Shown piece after piece: positions 1 through 9,237 of a stretch of DNA of 64,000 nt (positions are counted from its first letter, which is position 1; every line of letters starts with the position of its first letter). Made by a program: the position numbers and the translations under genes. Source of the stretch: Fen-1258 sp947085815 (GTDB taxonomy: Bacteria; Bacteroidota; Ignavibacteria; Ignavibacteriales; Melioribacteraceae). A model generated the notes under the pieces. The model was not told the DNA's origin. It ran no database searches and saw only the letters and a list, made by a program, of their open reading frames with translations. The stretch spans positions 1 through 64,000 of the forward strand of contig CAMTXU010000016.1 of assembly GCA_947085815.1 (NCBI GenBank). Reading direction: 5' to 3'.

Positions 1-2
1 TT

Positions 3-713
3 GATTTAAAAGACAGTAGCAGGTTTATTTTCTTTAGATACCCTCCTACAAATCGAGGCGCTGATTATCGAATAGACAAAAACTATAATGTTTTTGATGG
101 TCCCAACTTCGATAACCGCCATGTGTACAAACTGGATGCTAAGGTTGGTGAAACATGGATGGTATTAACAGGTCCCACACGATATAAAGCTAGAGTAAGG
201 GAAGAATACCCGGCTTATGTTTTCGGCAAATTGACTACAATAAAAGTGATTGATTTGTTCTTACTTACAAGAGAAGACACGGTGATTACTGAGAATTCTT
301 GGTTACAATACTGGGAAAAACTTGCCTATGGATTTGGGTTAATATCCCGTGAAGATGGGGCTACACAGCCATTTTTATTGAGAGGATGCAGAATAAATGG
401 AGTTACTTACGGAACAGTAGATGTAGAAGAAGAACCTAAAACTGTTCCTTCTGAATTTGTTCTTTTTCAAAACTATCCCAATCCGTTTAACCCAACAACA
501 ACAATAAATTATCAACTACCTGAGAATGGTTTTGTAACAATAAAAATATATGATATGTTGGGAAAAGAAATTGCAACATTGGTAAATGAGAACAAATCAG
601 CCGGTTACTACAAAGTAGAATTTAACGCAAGCAAGCTAACAAGCGGAGTTTATATTTACACGATCAATGCAAACAATTTTATCCAATCAAAGAAAATGTT
701 ATTGACGAAGTAA
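3..713 (+). CDS. Secreted protein C-terminus with type IX secretion (Por) sorting domain, 5'-truncated
   Basis: The reading frame is open from the window edge to the stop at 711-713, so this is the 3' end of a longer gene; a GTG at 123 is internal and should not be taken as the start. The last ~85 residues form a T9SS type A sorting domain. It has the hallmark QNYPNPFNPTT, a beta-sandwich pattern (TIKIYDMLGKEIATLV), a YKVEFNAS-LTSGVYIYTI segment and a basic end (SKKMLLTK). In this family the domain targets a cargo protein through the outer membrane for surface attachment or release. The residues before it (a few hundred bases) match nothing I recognise, so the cargo function is unknown. It is convergent with the next gene, and no clear terminator lies in the 32-bp gap. 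Confidence 0.85.
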   Translation, partial: DLKDSSRFIFFRYPPTNRGADYRIDKNYNVFDGPNFDNRHVYKLDAKVGETWMVLTGPTRYKARVREEYPAYVFGKLTTIKVIDLFLLTREDTVITENSWLQYWEKLAYGFGLISREDGATQPFLLRGCRINGVTYGTVDVEEEPKTVPSEFVLFQNYPNPFNPTTTINYQLPENGFVTIKIYDMLGKEIATLVNENKSAGYYKVEFNASKLTSGVYIYTINANNFIQSKKMLLTK

Positions 714-745
714 TCATCCACAATTGTGAGACGGTCTCTTACCAA

Positions 746-1495
746 TCATGTTGAAATAGTGCCAACGGTCGATTCAAATTTCACTCCCCATTCCAATTCA
801 AAACCAATCACAAGACACGTTCTCAGTTTGTCGTAATCGATCTCTTCATTCAAGATTGATTGCAGCTCGGTTGTCCTTTCGTTTAATTCAATAGCAAGAT
901 TTCGGCGAGTTTTATCGTCGCAATTCAAATAATCAACCAGTTTTTGGTGAAACGGTCCACACAAAATAGAACCGTGCTGAAGAACCACATTATTTAATTT
1001 TCTTTGCGCACTTCCAATCAATTTTTTACCGTTGAACTTTACTTCATTCTTGGCAGTGCTGGCAAAACATAAAACACCTGTAGGCTCTTCAAGTAATTTG
1101 GGGAATTCCGGTTGGTATCTTTCCAATTCCGATTTAGCAAGAAGGGGATTATAAATTTCGAGTCCGCGCATTAACGCATTAGAAATTTTGGAATAAATTT
1201 CGCGCGGAGAGAATTCATAGTTAAGAGGAAGTATAACCGAATAAGTTAACTCTTCTGCATGAAGAATGGCGCGTCCGCCGGTTGGACGTTTGACAACATC
1301 AATTCCATCTTTCTTGGTTTTGGGTCTATCAATATCGTTATAACTTTGATTCGCTCCGAGCGAGATACAATATGGATTCCATTTATAAATTCTGAAGTAA
1401 GCTTCTTCCGGATTGCATTTGTGCGCTAAATCGAGATCGAACTCCATATTGTAAGCGCCGGAGCTGGAACGGGAATCGATGAAATGCCAGATCAT
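746..1495 (-). CDS. Lipoate-protein ligase / octanoyltransferase family protein (LplA/LipM-like)
   Basis: Member of the BPL/LplA/LipB catalytic fold, 249 aa. Visible family motifs are RPTGGRAILHAEELTYSV (residues ~70-87, the substrate-binding RRxxGGxAxxH-like loop), a CFAS motif with Cys143, and NGKKLIGSAQRK (~155-166) carrying the conserved lysine. The Cys143 context resembles LipM octanoyltransferases, while the overall layout also fits lipoate ligases, so the acyl donor (octanoyl-ACP or free lipoate) cannot be settled from sequence. Expected role: lipoylation of 2-oxoacid dehydrogenase E2 or GcvH in the cytoplasm. Its ATG overlaps the lpxA stop as ATGA, so it is translationally coupled as the last gene of the envelope operon. 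Confidence 0.82.
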   Translation of the reverse strand: MIWHFIDSRSSSGAYNMEFDLDLAHKCNPEEAYFRIYKWNPYCISLGANQSYNDIDRPKTKKDGIDVVKRPTGGRAILHAEELTYSVILPLNYEFSPREIYSKISNALMRGLEIYNPLLAKSELERYQPEFPKLLEEPTGVLCFASTAKNEVKFNGKKLIGSAQRKLNNVVLQHGSILCGPFHQKLVDYLNCDDKTRRNLAIELNERTTELQSILNEEIDYDKLRTCLVIGFELEWGVKFESTVGTIST

Positions 1496-2268
1496 TTGCG
1501 AACTAAACCGCGTGCGGATTTATCCATGAATTCGAGAATACTCTTCACGTGAAGTTGTTCACTGAATTTTTCTTTTATCTTTTCTTTCGCATCGGAGGGA
1601 TTCATACCTGAATTGTAGTAGATGCGGTAAGTTTCTTTTATTGCATCAATATCTTCATTTGTGAATCCTCTTCTACGTAATCCGATTACGTTCAATCCCA
1701 TAAAACGTGCAGGGTAACCGGAAGTCATAATAAATGGGGGAATATCCATATTAGCCATAGAGCCGCCGCCTACCATCGCGTGTTTTCCAATTTTACCAAA
1801 TTGATGCACAGCAGCCAAGCCGCCGATAATCACCGAGTCTTCAATCTCAACATGCCCCGCAACTTGAACTCCATTGGCAATTATACAATTATTTCCAACA
1901 TGGCAATCGTGCGCTAAGTGAGCGTAAGCCATTATAAGACAGTTTTTTCCGATGCGTGTTTCACCGGTAGCGTGTGTTCCCCTGTGAAGTGTAGCAAATT
2001 CGCGTACGGTTGTATCGTCATCAATTTTTAGTAATGTTTTTTCCCGATCGAACTTTAAATCTTGTGGAAGATTTGAAACCGAAGCTCCTTGATAAATTTT
2101 TACCCGTTTACCTATTCTCGCGAAGTCATAAACAACTGCGTGAGGTCCAACCTCACAACCTTCGCCAATCTCAACATCATCATGAATAATTGCGAAAGGA
2201 CCGACAACTATATCATCGGCAATTTTAGCTTTAGAACTTACAACCGCAGTTGGATGAATATTGCTCAT
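1492..2268 (-). CDS. lpxA: UDP-N-acetylglucosamine O-acyltransferase LpxA
   Basis: First step of lipid A synthesis: transfers an R-3-hydroxyacyl chain from ACP to the 3-OH of UDP-GlcNAc in the cytoplasm. The 258-aa length is typical. The N-terminal two thirds consist of imperfect hexapeptide repeats (IHPTAVVSSKAKIADDIVVG and onward) that form the left-handed beta helix. The catalytic His is expected at ~120 in AHLAHDCHVG. The C-terminal helical part (GLRRRGFTNEDIDAIKETYR) matches the family. It lies 11 nt after lpxC-fabZ and is co-oriented with lpxD. The ATG start gives the expected N-terminus, beginning IHPTA. Confidence 0.97.
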   Translation of the reverse strand: MSNIHPTAVVSSKAKIADDIVVGPFAIIHDDVEIGEGCEVGPHAVVYDFARIGKRVKIYQGASVSNLPQDLKFDREKTLLKIDDDTTVREFATLHRGTHATGETRIGKNCLIMAYAHLAHDCHVGNNCIIANGVQVAGHVEIEDSVIIGGLAAVHQFGKIGKHAMVGGGSMANMDIPPFIMTSGYPARFMGLNVIGLRRRGFTNEDIDAIKETYRIYYNSGMNPSDAKEKIKEKFSEQLHVKSILEFMDKSARGLVRK

Positions 2269-2279
2269 ATATTATCTGT

Positions 2280-3692
2280 TTATTTTTCTTTTTGATTTTC
2301 TTTTTTAGTTATTGCGCCCATAAATTCTGCTTCGGCAACAAGAACATTGTCTACGTATGCGGATCCTTTAATAGAGAATACCTTACTCTTCTTGCTTAAA
2401 ACTTCAGCTTCAAGATATAATTGATCTCCAGGCACAACCGGCTTTCTAAACTTTGCTTTGTTAATGCTCATAAACATAACAAGATGGTTTTCCGGATCTG
2501 TGAGAGAGTTTAATATAAGAATACCGCTCACCTGTGCCATAGCTTCAACAATTAATACGCCGGGCATAATTGGTTGACCGGGAAAGTGACCTTGAAAGAA
2601 CGGCTCATTGATTGTAACGGATTTAACGCCGACAACTTTTTTATCCAGATCAAGCTCAACAATTTTATCAACAAGTAAAAAGGGATAGCGGTGCGGAAGA
2701 ATTCTTTGAATTGCGCTGGTGTCTAATACAACGCCCTCTTTTTTTACGAATTGATATTTTTTTACTAATTTTTTTTGCTGATAAAGACTTCTGATTTTCT
2801 TGGCAAACTCTACGTTAGCTTTATGTCCGGGACGTGCGGCAAGAATCTGAGCTTTAATTGGAGCTCCGATTAGTGCGAGATCACCCATCAAATCTAATAA
2901 CTTATGCCGTACAGGTTCATTCTTGAAACGGGGTTTGTTATTGTTCAAGAATCCTTCGTGACTCATGGTTAAATCATGCTGTAAACCAAGTTTGTCTTTT
3001 AGTCTCTTCAGCCCTGCATCATCTATTTCATGATCAACAATTACAACGGCGTTATCAATGTTACCACCCTTAATCAAACCTTTATCTGCAAGCATTTCAA
3101 CTTCGCTTAAAAAACTAAATGTTCGCGCGGGTGCAAATTCAGAAACAAATTCTTTTTCCAGATCGAATAAACCGGTATGTTGACTTCCGAGCACAGGATT
3201 TTGATAATCAACCATAACAGTCATTCTATAACTATCCAGAGGAAGTGCAACAATATCAACTTGCTCTTCTTCATTATGATACATCACGGTTTGGTCTATT
3301 ACCAAATAATCTTTAGGTGCTTCCTGGGAAACAAATCCGGCTTCAATTAATTTCTCTACATAAGGATTTGCACTGCCATCACCAATTGGAGGTTCAATCC
3401 CATCCAATTCAATTGTAATATTATCTATTTGAAGACCGACAATTGCGGCAAGTACGTGTTCAACAGTATAAACTTTTGCGGCGCCAAGACCAAGTGTGGT
3501 TCCTCTGGAGATATCGACTACAAAATCTGCGTTTGCTGGAATTTCGGGTCTTCCGCCAAGATCGGTTCTGACAAATTTAATTCCACTGTTCTCCGGAGCC
3601 GGAGTAAAAGTCATTGTACATGATGTACCAGTGTGCAAACCAATTCCGGAAAGTGAAACAGATTTTGCAATCGTTCTTTGGAGTTCTAACAT
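2280..3692 (-). CDS. lpxC-fabZ: Bifunctional UDP-3-O-acyl-GlcNAc deacetylase LpxC / 3-hydroxyacyl-ACP dehydratase FabZ
   Basis: Fusion of two lipid enzymes, 470 aa. Residues 1 to ~300 are LpxC, the Zn amidase committing step of lipid A synthesis: zinc ligands H79 (VEHVLAA), H263 and D267 (HKLLDLMGD), plus the GDGSANP segment. A short linker leads to FabZ (~325-470), a hot-dog dehydratase of type II fatty acid synthesis: LPHRYPFLLVDKI, then GHFPGQPIMPGVLIVEAMAQ with catalytic His369 and Glu383. All catalytic residues are present, so both halves look active. The fusion is characteristic of the Bacteroidota/Chlorobi lineage. The stop of lpxD and this ATG share one base (TGATG), which indicates tight translational coupling. 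Confidence 0.97.
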   Translation of the reverse strand: MLELQRTIAKSVSLSGIGLHTGTSCTMTFTPAPENSGIKFVRTDLGGRPEIPANADFVVDISRGTTLGLGAAKVYTVEHVLAAIVGLQIDNITIELDGIEPPIGDGSANPYVEKLIEAGFVSQEAPKDYLVIDQTVMYHNEEEQVDIVALPLDSYRMTVMVDYQNPVLGSQHTGLFDLEKEFVSEFAPARTFSFLSEVEMLADKGLIKGGNIDNAVVIVDHEIDDAGLKRLKDKLGLQHDLTMSHEGFLNNNKPRFKNEPVRHKLLDLMGDLALIGAPIKAQILAARPGHKANVEFAKKIRSLYQQKKLVKKYQFVKKEGVVLDTSAIQRILPHRYPFLLVDKIVELDLDKKVVGVKSVTINEPFFQGHFPGQPIMPGVLIVEAMAQVSGILILNSLTDPENHLVMFMSINKAKFRKPVVPGDQLYLEAEVLSKKSKVFSIKGSAYVDNVLVAEAEFMGAITKKENQKEK

Positions 3693-4750
3693 CAGTTGCC
3701 TTTCGAGGTTAATTCAAAAATTTTGTTTTCCAAAGATGCAATTTTTTCTTCTAACTTTTTAATTTTTTCTGCATAGTTGGGAAGGTTTCTGATGTGTGCT
3801 TCAATCTTTAGCATTTTACCCAAATCATCTGCTGGTGAGCCGCGGAATTTTCCGGGTTTGCTGATTGATTTTGATACTCCTGATTGAGCGCCAACAATTA
3901 CTTGATCTCCTAATTCAATATGACCAACAACTCCTACCTGTCCGGCAAGAATACAATGTTTGCCAATCTTAGTACTTCCGGCAACACCGCTTTGGGCGGC
4001 AATGGCTGTGTTTTCTCCAATTGAAACGTTGTGAGCTATCTGAACCAAATTATCAATTTTAACACCTTTTTTAATGGTTGTTGATCCTAACGCGGCTCGA
4101 TCTATAGAAACATTTGAACCAAGTTCAACATCGTCCTCCAAAACAACATTTCCAATCTGAGGTACTTTTTGGTAAACCCCTTTCTCATCGGGTATATAAC
4201 CAAAACCGTCCGAACCAATTACGGTATTTGCATGGATAATGACGTTATTGCCTAGAACACAATTTTCACGTATGCAAACGTTCGGATAGATCAAGCAGTT
4301 GTTTCCAACTTTCACATTTTCAAGTAGAACAGTGTTGTGATATATGATTGTGTCATCGCCGATGTTACATCCTGCTCCAACTACAACATTTTTTCCAATA
4401 GCCACATTCTTCCCGAGTTTGGCTGAGAAATGGACAGATGCCGTAGAATCTACTCCTGATAAATTTATTTTAGGGTTTAAAAAAGTTGTAATGATTTTTT
4501 GAATTGCCGCCGCTGGATTTTTTACTTCGATATAACTTATATCCGTCCGACTTTTTTTAAATTCAGGGCTAATAATAACTGCGGAAGCTTTTGTTGTGTC
4601 AAGAAATTTTTCATATGCGGGTAAATAGAGAAACGTAAGATCTCCCTCTTTGGCATCTTCGATCTTAGCGAGACCGCTTAATTCAATTTCAGGATTGCCA
4701 ATAACAACACCGCCGACAAAGTCGGCGGCTGCTCTCAAACTTATTTTCAT
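3692..4750 (-). CDS. lpxD: UDP-3-O-(3-hydroxyacyl)glucosamine N-acyltransferase LpxD
   Basis: Third lipid A enzyme: adds the N-linked 3-hydroxyacyl chain from ACP to UDP-3-O-acyl-glucosamine. 352 aa, a usual length. It has an N-terminal uridine-binding domain (to ~100), a long hexapeptide-repeat beta helix, the active-site region LVQIAHNVSIGEN with the conserved His, the VGAQSGVSKSI and FRGSPADD segments, and a C-terminal helix (IRNLPNYAEKIKKLEEKIASLE). It sits 6 nt downstream of the ompH-like gene and overlaps lpxC-fabZ by one base. Confidence 0.97.
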   Translation of the reverse strand: MKISLRAAADFVGGVVIGNPEIELSGLAKIEDAKEGDLTFLYLPAYEKFLDTTKASAVIISPEFKKSRTDISYIEVKNPAAAIQKIITTFLNPKINLSGVDSTASVHFSAKLGKNVAIGKNVVVGAGCNIGDDTIIYHNTVLLENVKVGNNCLIYPNVCIRENCVLGNNVIIHANTVIGSDGFGYIPDEKGVYQKVPQIGNVVLEDDVELGSNVSIDRAALGSTTIKKGVKIDNLVQIAHNVSIGENTAIAAQSGVAGSTKIGKHCILAGQVGVVGHIELGDQVIVGAQSGVSKSISKPGKFRGSPADDLGKMLKIEAHIRNLPNYAEKIKKLEEKIASLENKIFELTSKGN

Positions 4751-4756
4751 AAATTC

Positions 4757-5272
4757 TCACTTAAGTTTTTCGATAACTTCTTTTGTAAGGTCGAATTCTT
4801 CTTTCGCGAAAAGGAACATGATATCACCGCTTCTGTCAAAAATGAAATCATATCCATTATCTTTCGCGATTTGCTGGATTACATTGAATATTCTATTCTG
4901 AATCGGTTTCATGAATTCTTCTTGCTTCTGAAAAAGTTCTCCTTTCACGCCAAACTTGTCCTGGCGGTATTTGGAAACTTGATCTTCCATTGTAACCAAT
5001 TCTTTTTCGATTTCAACTCGTTTCTGTTCGCTCAAAATTAGTTTACGCTTGTCGTAATCATCGTACTTGGTTTTCCAATCCCTTTCCATCTTAGAAAGTT
5101 CTTCCTGCCATTCCTTGATAATCGCGTCCAGCTTCTTCTGTGCGTCTTGCGCATCGGGAAGCTGTTTCATTATTGTGTCGCTGTCAACATAACCAATTTT
5201 TAACTGCGCGTTTATTGTCTGCGTTAAACTTGCAAACAACAGTATCAATAATCCAAATCCGATCTTTTTCAT
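4757..5272 (-). CDS. OmpH/Skp-family periplasmic chaperone, copy 1
   Basis: 171-aa exported protein. It has a signal peptide (lysine pair, hydrophobic stretch to ~20, cleavage near INA-QLK), then the family motif IGYVDSDTIMKQLPDAQ, then a long charged coiled-coil (residues ~40-125) and a C-terminal FIFDRSGDIMFL-EEFDLTKEVIEKL strand/helix. Skp proteins hold unfolded outer-membrane proteins in the periplasm on their way to the Bam complex, which fits the adjacent bamA. It is paralogous to the next upstream gene, with which it shares the same ends. Confidence 0.9.
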   Translation of the reverse strand: MKKIGFGLLILLFASLTQTINAQLKIGYVDSDTIMKQLPDAQDAQKKLDAIIKEWQEELSKMERDWKTKYDDYDKRKLILSEQKRVEIEKELVTMEDQVSKYRQDKFGVKGELFQKQEEFMKPIQNRIFNVIQQIAKDNGYDFIFDRSGDIMFLFAKEEFDLTKEVIEKLK

Positions 5273-5287
5273 TTTTGAACCCCGGTA

Positions 5288-5821
5288 TTATTTTTTACCA
5301 CGTTTTAGGAGATCGAGAACTTTATAAGTAATGTCGAACTGAGGATCAGCTTTAAGAAGAACAACTTCGCCTGCTTTGTCAAAAACGAATTGCATATTTT
5401 CTTCTTTCGATACTTCATCGATAGCTTTAAAGATTTTTTCTTTAACCGGTTTCATAAATTGTTCTTGTCTAACAAAATATTCGCCGTTCGGCTGATTGAA
5501 TCTCTGATCTTGATACTGCTGAGCTTTTTGAACTTTCTCTGTATACTTTGCTTCCGCTTTTTGAACATCTTCAGGCTTCATGGTTTTAGCTTGTTTCTGA
5601 TAATCTTCAGAAATTTTCTGAATTTCAGTTTTCATACTGTCTAAATCTTTTTTCCATTTACTAACCATTCCTTCAAGATCACTTTTTGCTTTTATAGCTT
5701 CCGGAAATTGAGCAAGAATAACTTCAGAATCGACATAACCAATTTTTACCGAGGCTGTCTGGGTTTGTGCAACAAGTGCAGTAGAAAAAACAACAAATAC
5801 AAATAAAAATAATTTTTTCAC
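5288..5821 (-). CDS. OmpH/Skp-family periplasmic chaperone, copy 2
   Basis: 177 aa, same architecture as its neighbour: signal peptide (MKKLFLFVFVVFSTALVAQ), the motif KIGYVDSEVILAQFPEAIKA, a lysine/glutamate-rich coiled coil, and a C-terminus FVFDKAGEVVLLKADPQFDITYKVLDLL. It has an insert with QPNGEYFVRQEQ that is shorter in copy 1. Tandem skp/ompH genes after bamA are common in this lineage; the two copies may form homo- or hetero-trimers. It is 23 nt from bamA and 15 nt from copy 1, so it is operonic. Confidence 0.9.
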   Translation of the reverse strand: MKKLFLFVFVVFSTALVAQTQTASVKIGYVDSEVILAQFPEAIKAKSDLEGMVSKWKKDLDSMKTEIQKISEDYQKQAKTMKPEDVQKAEAKYTEKVQKAQQYQDQRFNQPNGEYFVRQEQFMKPVKEKIFKAIDEVSKEENMQFVFDKAGEVVLLKADPQFDITYKVLDLLKRGKK

Positions 5822-5844
5822 GTATACCTCTTTTTTAATGTTTG

Positions 5845-8343
5845 TTAAAAACCTTTACCAAATTGGAAGTGGAACAGCCATTGCGGATCGGCTCCGTCAA
5901 CGCTCCTTCTGTCAAATCCATATCCATAATCAAAACCGATTAAACCAATCGGATTCAATAAAATTCTTGCACCAATACCAATTGAACGCTTCATATTAAA
6001 CAAATCGGTTTTTTTGATATCCAAATAAACGTTACCTGCCTCTGCAAAAGCAAGTAAATAAATTGGAATCGGTTCCATTGAAAGGGCAAGCCTGAGTTCT
6101 GTTGTAAATTTTGCCATCACACTGCTGCCCCTTACATTACCCGAAGCGGGGTCTTTTAACCCTAATGTACGATCCTCATATCCGCGCAAGGATGTTGTCG
6201 CAATTATCAATCCGTTACCGCCCATGTAAAAATACTCAAAAGGCTGTATAGGAGTATTATCTTTCAACTCTCCAATATAGCCTAGTTCGGCGGCAGTGTA
6301 AAGTACAAATCTATTACTTCTAAATAAAGGTCTGTACCACTCGGACTTAAATAAAAATTTATAATAGTCGATATTACCCGGCAGAAAGGGTCCTCCGGAA
6401 AGTTCGGCGTTTAACGCTATTTTTGATCCGCGGGTTGGGAAGATGGGGTTATCAATATCGGTTCTTGTAACAGCAGCGCCAAGCGTATACTGGCGCGATA
6501 GACCGGTGGGGTAATATCCTGCACCGTCAATTACATCATTGTATTGAAAACGCATTGTACCCTGAACATAAAAGAAATCATCCGGCCATGTTAATCTTTT
6601 TCCAACGCGAAGTGTAATACCCGATTGCTGAAGATCATATACATATCTTTGGCGTGTATCAAAAACATCGAAGCCGAGAGAGGTTGGTGTGTCCATAAAC
6701 CAGGGTTCGGTAAAGCCGAGAGAAAAAGTTCTATAGAAATTTCCAACACCAAACTGCCAGTTGAAGTTAAGAATTTGTCCGCCGCCCATTTTAAGAGGTT
6801 CGGCTATTGAAAAGTTCGATAATGTAAATCCTACGGCACCGCTAAAACCAAATGCTCCGCTGTAACCAATAGAAGCGTTTAGATAATCGCTCGATTTTTC
6901 TTCAACTTTATAACTAATATTAACAATGCTGTCGTTAGCCGGTCTGTAATCTACTCCGGTCTTATAGAGACTTTCCGAATTGAAGTATTGCAGATTAGCG
7001 AGTTGCTGCAAGCTTCTTAAGATATACGCGCGGCTGAAATAACTTCCGGGAATTGTATAAAGTTCGCGGCGAATAACTTTATCTTTTGTTTTATCGTTTC
7101 CGCCGATATCCACTTTACCAACCTTAAAACGATTTCCCTCACTAATTTTAATTCTGATATCGATTGAATCTGCGGTGACTTTTTCTTCTTTGGCATCGAG
7201 TTGGAATCCGAGGTAACCGTTATCCTGATAAAGCGATGAAACATCAGATTGCTTCTCGTTATAATGTAAATTTTGATTAAACTTTTCGAAGTCGAATATA
7301 TCTCCGTTCTTAAATGCTAGGCGCGCGCTTAATTCTTCTGATGGATAAACTGTATTACCTTCCCAGATGAGTTTTCTTACTTTATACTGATCTCCTTCGT
7401 AAACATCAATTATAACGTCAAGATGTTTTTTATCTTCGGAGAAAACAACACTATCGCGAAGAACAACAAAATCTCTATAACCGTTCTTCCTATAAAATTT
7501 AGTTAACAACTCTTTATCTTTTTCGAATTTATCTTTCTTGAATTTTGGAGAAGACCAAAATTTCCACCACCGTGGTTCTTTTGTCTCATCAAACTCGCTT
7601 ATAAGATCACCATCTTCAAAAGCTTTGTTGCCGTTGAATTTAATGCGTTCGATTGTTATTTCGTCCCCCTCGTTTATGTTAAGGATTACGACAGTACGAT
7701 CCTTAATTTTTCCTACGGAATTAATCGAGGAATTTTTAACTATCTCATAATCGGTTTTATACTCTTTCGAAAAATCTTTTTCATTGCGCCATGTGATAAT
7801 AACTTTCTCTTCGGCAGAATCCGCTTGAAAGAAAGTGTAATATTCAGGAGTGATATTTGCGCTTAGAAAACCATCCTCTTCATAGAGTGATTTAATCTTC
7901 GAGACGAGTCGTGTTATCTCTTGCGGTTTTAACGTTTGCCCGCGAACGATATTGATTTTTTTGTTGATATTATCTTCGCTCAGCTCATCATTACCAACTA
8001 AAACAATTTTTTCGAGGCGGGGATATTCTTGGATTCTTAATTGAAGAAAAATTCCGTCGTCAACTTTTTTCTCAATTATAATTTGAACATCTTGAAAAAT
8101 GCCCAAATTCCAGAGCCGTTTTATTGCGTTGTTTGTCTGATCGCCGGGTACGGTAACCTCATCTCCAACTTTCAAACCGGTATTGGCAATAATTGTGGCG
8201 GCATCTGCGGATTTATTTCCGACAACAGAAATGCCGAGAATCTTATAATTAATTTTTTGCGCTTGCGGATAAACTTCGGCTAATGTTACCAGTAAAAAGA
8301 TTAGACTAAGCTTTAGCCACTTTTTGGGAGTGTATTTTATCAT
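5845..8343 (-). CDS. bamA: Outer membrane protein assembly factor BamA (Omp85)
   Basis: Central component of the beta-barrel assembly machine in the outer membrane. From the chosen ATG the protein is 832 aa: signal peptide (KKWLKLSLIFLLVTLAEVYPQ), repeated POTRA domains to ~440 (for example IVLVGNDELSEDNINKKI, KIKFNGNKAFEDGDL-type modules), then a 16-strand Omp85 barrel with the loop-6 region (SLRGYEDRTLG, variant of the VRGF motif) and a terminal aromatic residue. An in-frame start at 8391 would add 16 residues in front of the signal peptide; the ATG at 8341-8343 is preceded by a purine-rich AAAGAG and gives a normal signal peptide, so I prefer it. It overlaps the end of uppS by 38 bp. Confidence 0.94.
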   Translation of the reverse strand: MIKYTPKKWLKLSLIFLLVTLAEVYPQAQKINYKILGISVVGNKSADAATIIANTGLKVGDEVTVPGDQTNNAIKRLWNLGIFQDVQIIIEKKVDDGIFLQLRIQEYPRLEKIVLVGNDELSEDNINKKINIVRGQTLKPQEITRLVSKIKSLYEEDGFLSANITPEYYTFFQADSAEEKVIITWRNEKDFSKEYKTDYEIVKNSSINSVGKIKDRTVVILNINEGDEITIERIKFNGNKAFEDGDLISEFDETKEPRWWKFWSSPKFKKDKFEKDKELLTKFYRKNGYRDFVVLRDSVVFSEDKKHLDVIIDVYEGDQYKVRKLIWEGNTVYPSEELSARLAFKNGDIFDFEKFNQNLHYNEKQSDVSSLYQDNGYLGFQLDAKEEKVTADSIDIRIKISEGNRFKVGKVDIGGNDKTKDKVIRRELYTIPGSYFSRAYILRSLQQLANLQYFNSESLYKTGVDYRPANDSIVNISYKVEEKSSDYLNASIGYSGAFGFSGAVGFTLSNFSIAEPLKMGGGQILNFNWQFGVGNFYRTFSLGFTEPWFMDTPTSLGFDVFDTRQRYVYDLQQSGITLRVGKRLTWPDDFFYVQGTMRFQYNDVIDGAGYYPTGLSRQYTLGAAVTRTDIDNPIFPTRGSKIALNAELSGGPFLPGNIDYYKFLFKSEWYRPLFRSNRFVLYTAAELGYIGELKDNTPIQPFEYFYMGGNGLIIATTSLRGYEDRTLGLKDPASGNVRGSSVMAKFTTELRLALSMEPIPIYLLAFAEAGNVYLDIKKTDLFNMKRSIGIGARILLNPIGLIGFDYGYGFDRRSVDGADPQWLFHFQFGKGF

Positions 8344-9133
8344 TATGCTCTTTTGTGTGTTTGCTCGATAATTGTTCGCTAACCAAACCAAATCTTCTTT
8401 CTCTCTTTTGAAAGTTTTTTATTGCCTCTACTAAATGTTTGCATCTAAAATCCGGCCACAACACTTCCGAAATAAAAATTTCAGAATAAGCTATTTGCCA
8501 AAGTAAAAAATTACTGATTCTAAACTCTCCGCCGCTTCTTATAAGCAAATCCGGCTCAGGCATTCCGGCGGTGGAAAGATTTTTTGAAATTATTTCTTCA
8601 CTTATCTCGTTAGGGTCAATCTTTCCGGCTTTTACCTGCTTGCTTATAACTTTTACAGCCTCAACAAGTTCCCATCTTCCGCTATAACTCAAGGCAAGAT
8701 TTAATATCATCTTACTATTTTGAGCTGTCTTTTCTAGAGCCGCGTTCAATTCTCTCTGAACTATATCTGGAAGAGTTGATCGATCTCCAATGGTAGTAAG
8801 CCTAATATTATTGCTGTTCAACTCGTCTGTTTCGTTTTTAAGGCTTCTAACGATCAACCGCATCAATGTAGAAACTTCATCTTTTGGTCTATTCCAATTC
8901 TCTGTGGAAAAAGTATAAAGAGTCAAAACTTTTACACCGAGACCAACACATGTTTGAACAACTTGACGAACGGACTCTACTCCACGCTTATGACCGGCTA
9001 CACGGGGCAAATTTCTTTTTTTTGCCCACCTTCCGTTTCCATCCATTATTAAAGCGATGTGCTGTGGAATGTTGCCCTGCAATTTTACATCTTCAATCAA
9101 TTTCTTATCAGCGGCACTAAGTTTTGTAGCCAA
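8306..9133 (-). CDS. uppS: Undecaprenyl diphosphate synthase (isoprenyl transferase)
   Basis: cis-prenyltransferase that condenses isopentenyl diphosphates into the C55 carrier for peptidoglycan and LPS. 275 aa with the signature IALIMDGNGRWAKKR (catalytic Asp31), GHKRGVESVR, TLYTFSTENWNRP, and the C-terminal DLLIRSGGEFRISNFLLWQ. The start is TTG at 9131-9133; a GAGGA lies further upstream, and no ATG exists before the catalytic motif. A promoter lies just upstream. The C-terminal ~12 codons overlap the start of bamA, a tight first junction of the envelope operon. Confidence 0.95.
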   Translation of the reverse strand: MATKLSAADKKLIEDVKLQGNIPQHIALIMDGNGRWAKKRNLPRVAGHKRGVESVRQVVQTCVGLGVKVLTLYTFSTENWNRPKDEVSTLMRLIVRSLKNETDELNSNNIRLTTIGDRSTLPDIVQRELNAALEKTAQNSKMILNLALSYSGRWELVEAVKVISKQVKAGKIDPNEISEEIISKNLSTAGMPEPDLLIRSGGEFRISNFLLWQIAYSEIFISEVLWPDFRCKHLVEAIKNFQKRERRFGLVSEQLSSKHTKEHNDKIHSQKVAKA

Positions 9134-9165
9134 CTTTTCTTATTGTCCTCAAATTTTGGCTCGAA

Positions 9166-9194
9166 AAAATAGTTCCCATGACTGTAAATGTCAA
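9166..9194 (-). promoter_or_regulatory. Promoter of the uppS-bamA-lpx operon
   Basis: On the minus strand a perfect -35 box TTGACA (9189-9194) is followed after exactly 17 nt by TATTTT (9166-9171). Transcription would begin about 25 nt upstream of the uppS TTG start. It lies in the only non-coding gap between the lexA group and uppS. The boxes are seen directly; activity is inferred. Confidence 0.65.
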
Positions 9195-9237
9195 GATAAA
9201 CTAACTTTCAAGATTGACACCAAAAAAGTTCGCGGAA

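Noticed and set aside
714..745. GAGACGGTCTC palindrome as a bidirectional terminator
   Set aside because: Stem of only 5 bp and no T tract on either side.
8344..8391. Longer bamA N-terminus
   Set aside because: Would place 16 polar residues before the signal peptide and overlap uppS by 86 bp; the ATG at 8343 is better.
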